DNA of 5,883 bases. It comes from Pseudomonadota bacterium. GTDB taxonomy: Bacteria > Desulfobacterota > Syntrophobacteria > Syntrophobacterales > Syntrophobacteraceae. The stretch covers positions 1-5,883 of the forward strand of contig JAEZXS010000246.1 in assembly GCA_023442755.1 (NCBI GenBank), in the 5' to 3' direction. This document shows, in pieces, positions 5,611 to 5,883 of the stretch. Below the pieces are notes generated by a model. It was not told the origin of the DNA. It did no database searches and saw nothing but the letters and a program-made list of their open reading frames with translations. A program made the translations under genes and the position numbers. How positions within the stretch are numbered: the stretch's first letter is position 1; every line of letters begins with the position of its first letter.

Positions 5611-5883
5611 ATGACTTTCTCTCATGGTGAGTTTAGTAGCGACAAAAAAACGGGGCCTCCGGAGCGGCCCGAAACGGCGATCAGCCCTGAAGCGCGTGCA
5701 GTCCTGGCTCACGTCTACATAAACATGCCCTGGAACTACCTCGATCGTTTCAGGGGACTGGTTCTGGATAACGGCATAAATATCGAGATAGGGTTTGCGG
5801 CGGAGATCCTGGACAAGACTCCGGTCGCTGAAATAGCCGGGGTTGTCGAGACGTTCCGGTCGAAGGGCTGTCGCATTACCGTA
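5611..5883 (+). CDS. Sugar-phosphate isomerase/epimerase-like TIM barrel, N-terminal part (possible CbiR)
   Basis: The frame is open from a stop at 5593-5595 to the window edge, giving 91 residues of a gene that continues outside. The only good in-frame ATG before the domain is at 5611, but it has no clear Shine-Dalgarno sequence. The first 33 residues are polar, Pro/Ser/Glu-rich and poorly structured. From residue 34 the sequence HVYINMPWNYLDRF, then NGINIEIGF (54-62, with E59) and EIAGVVETFRSKGCRITV, looks like the first strand, first helix and second strand of an AP-endonuclease-2-like TIM barrel (xylose isomerase-like). Family members in Thermodesulfobacteriota that start in this way include the cobamide-remodelling phosphodiesterase CbiR, but the catalytic metal ligands lie beyond the window, so the specific function is a guess. 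Coding-like GC content begins near 5641, so the exact start is uncertain. Confidence 0.6.
   Translation, partial: MTFSHGEFSSDKKTGPPERPETAISPEARAVLAHVYINMPWNYLDRFRGLVLDNGINIEIGFAAEILDKTPVAEIAGVVETFRSKGCRITV
5644..5671 (-). terminator. Terminator-like hairpin on the - strand inside the 5' end of the cbiR-like gene
   Basis: Read on the - strand, GGGCC (complement of 5666-5670), an 8-base loop, and GGCCC (complement of 5653-5657) are followed by CCG and seven Ts (complement of A 5644-5650). This is the form of an intrinsic terminator. It overlaps the polar N-terminal codons of the + strand gene and has no known - strand gene feeding it. It could limit antisense transcription into tupB or be a chance result of a Lys codon run next to GC-rich codons. 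Confidence 0.35.

Noticed and set aside
5497..5712. - strand 71-codon frame across the intergenic region and start of the cbiR-like gene
   Set aside because: No ribosome-binding site and no family likeness, and it crosses low-GC regulatory sequence and the + strand coding start.

Overview
The window is GC-rich bacterial chromosome, and its gene content fits an anaerobic Thermodesulfobacteriota (deltaproteobacterial, Syntrophobacter-like) organism. The pointers are a Nuo-type complex I gene, a tungstate-type ABC permease and a CbiR-like TIM-barrel start. The lineage is an inference from gene content and protein style. No 16S rRNA or other marker is present.

Left part, + strand (1-4086). The window opens inside nuoN, the last membrane subunit of NADH-quinone oxidoreductase. 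Three sugar-phosphate genes follow in the same direction: a ROK-family glucokinase (598-1581), glucose-6-phosphate isomerase pgi (1680-3389) and ribulose-phosphate 3-epimerase rpe (3427-4086). Glucokinase makes glucose-6-phosphate, Pgi interconverts it with fructose-6-phosphate, and Rpe connects the pentose-phosphate pool, so they form a compact entry module for glycolysis and the pentose-phosphate pathway. A GC-rich three-part repeat able to form two competing hairpins lies just before the glucokinase ribosome-binding site. A plausible sigma-70 promoter overlaps the glucokinase stop and could serve pgi-rpe separately.

Middle part, - strand (4106-5196). A TupB-like tungstate ABC permease (4498-5196) is followed by a 110-residue protein I do not recognise (4106-4438). 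The usual substrate-binding protein (TupA) and ATPase (TupC) are not next to the permease inside the window. The - strand pair converges on rpe with only 19 bp between the stops, where a 7-bp inverted repeat sits.

Right part (5197-5883). A 414-bp AT-richer intergenic region separates tupB from a divergent gene. It holds a good - strand promoter for tupB, a good + strand promoter, and several inverted repeats, including a near-perfect 17-bp palindrome. The last 273 bases are the 5' end of a + strand gene resembling sugar-phosphate isomerase/epimerase TIM-barrel proteins, possibly the cobamide-remodelling phosphodiesterase CbiR. No mobile element, CRISPR array, tRNA or rRNA was seen. I found no convincing new multi-gene system. 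The least ordinary parts are the permease paired with an unknown small protein and the structured divergent intergenic region.
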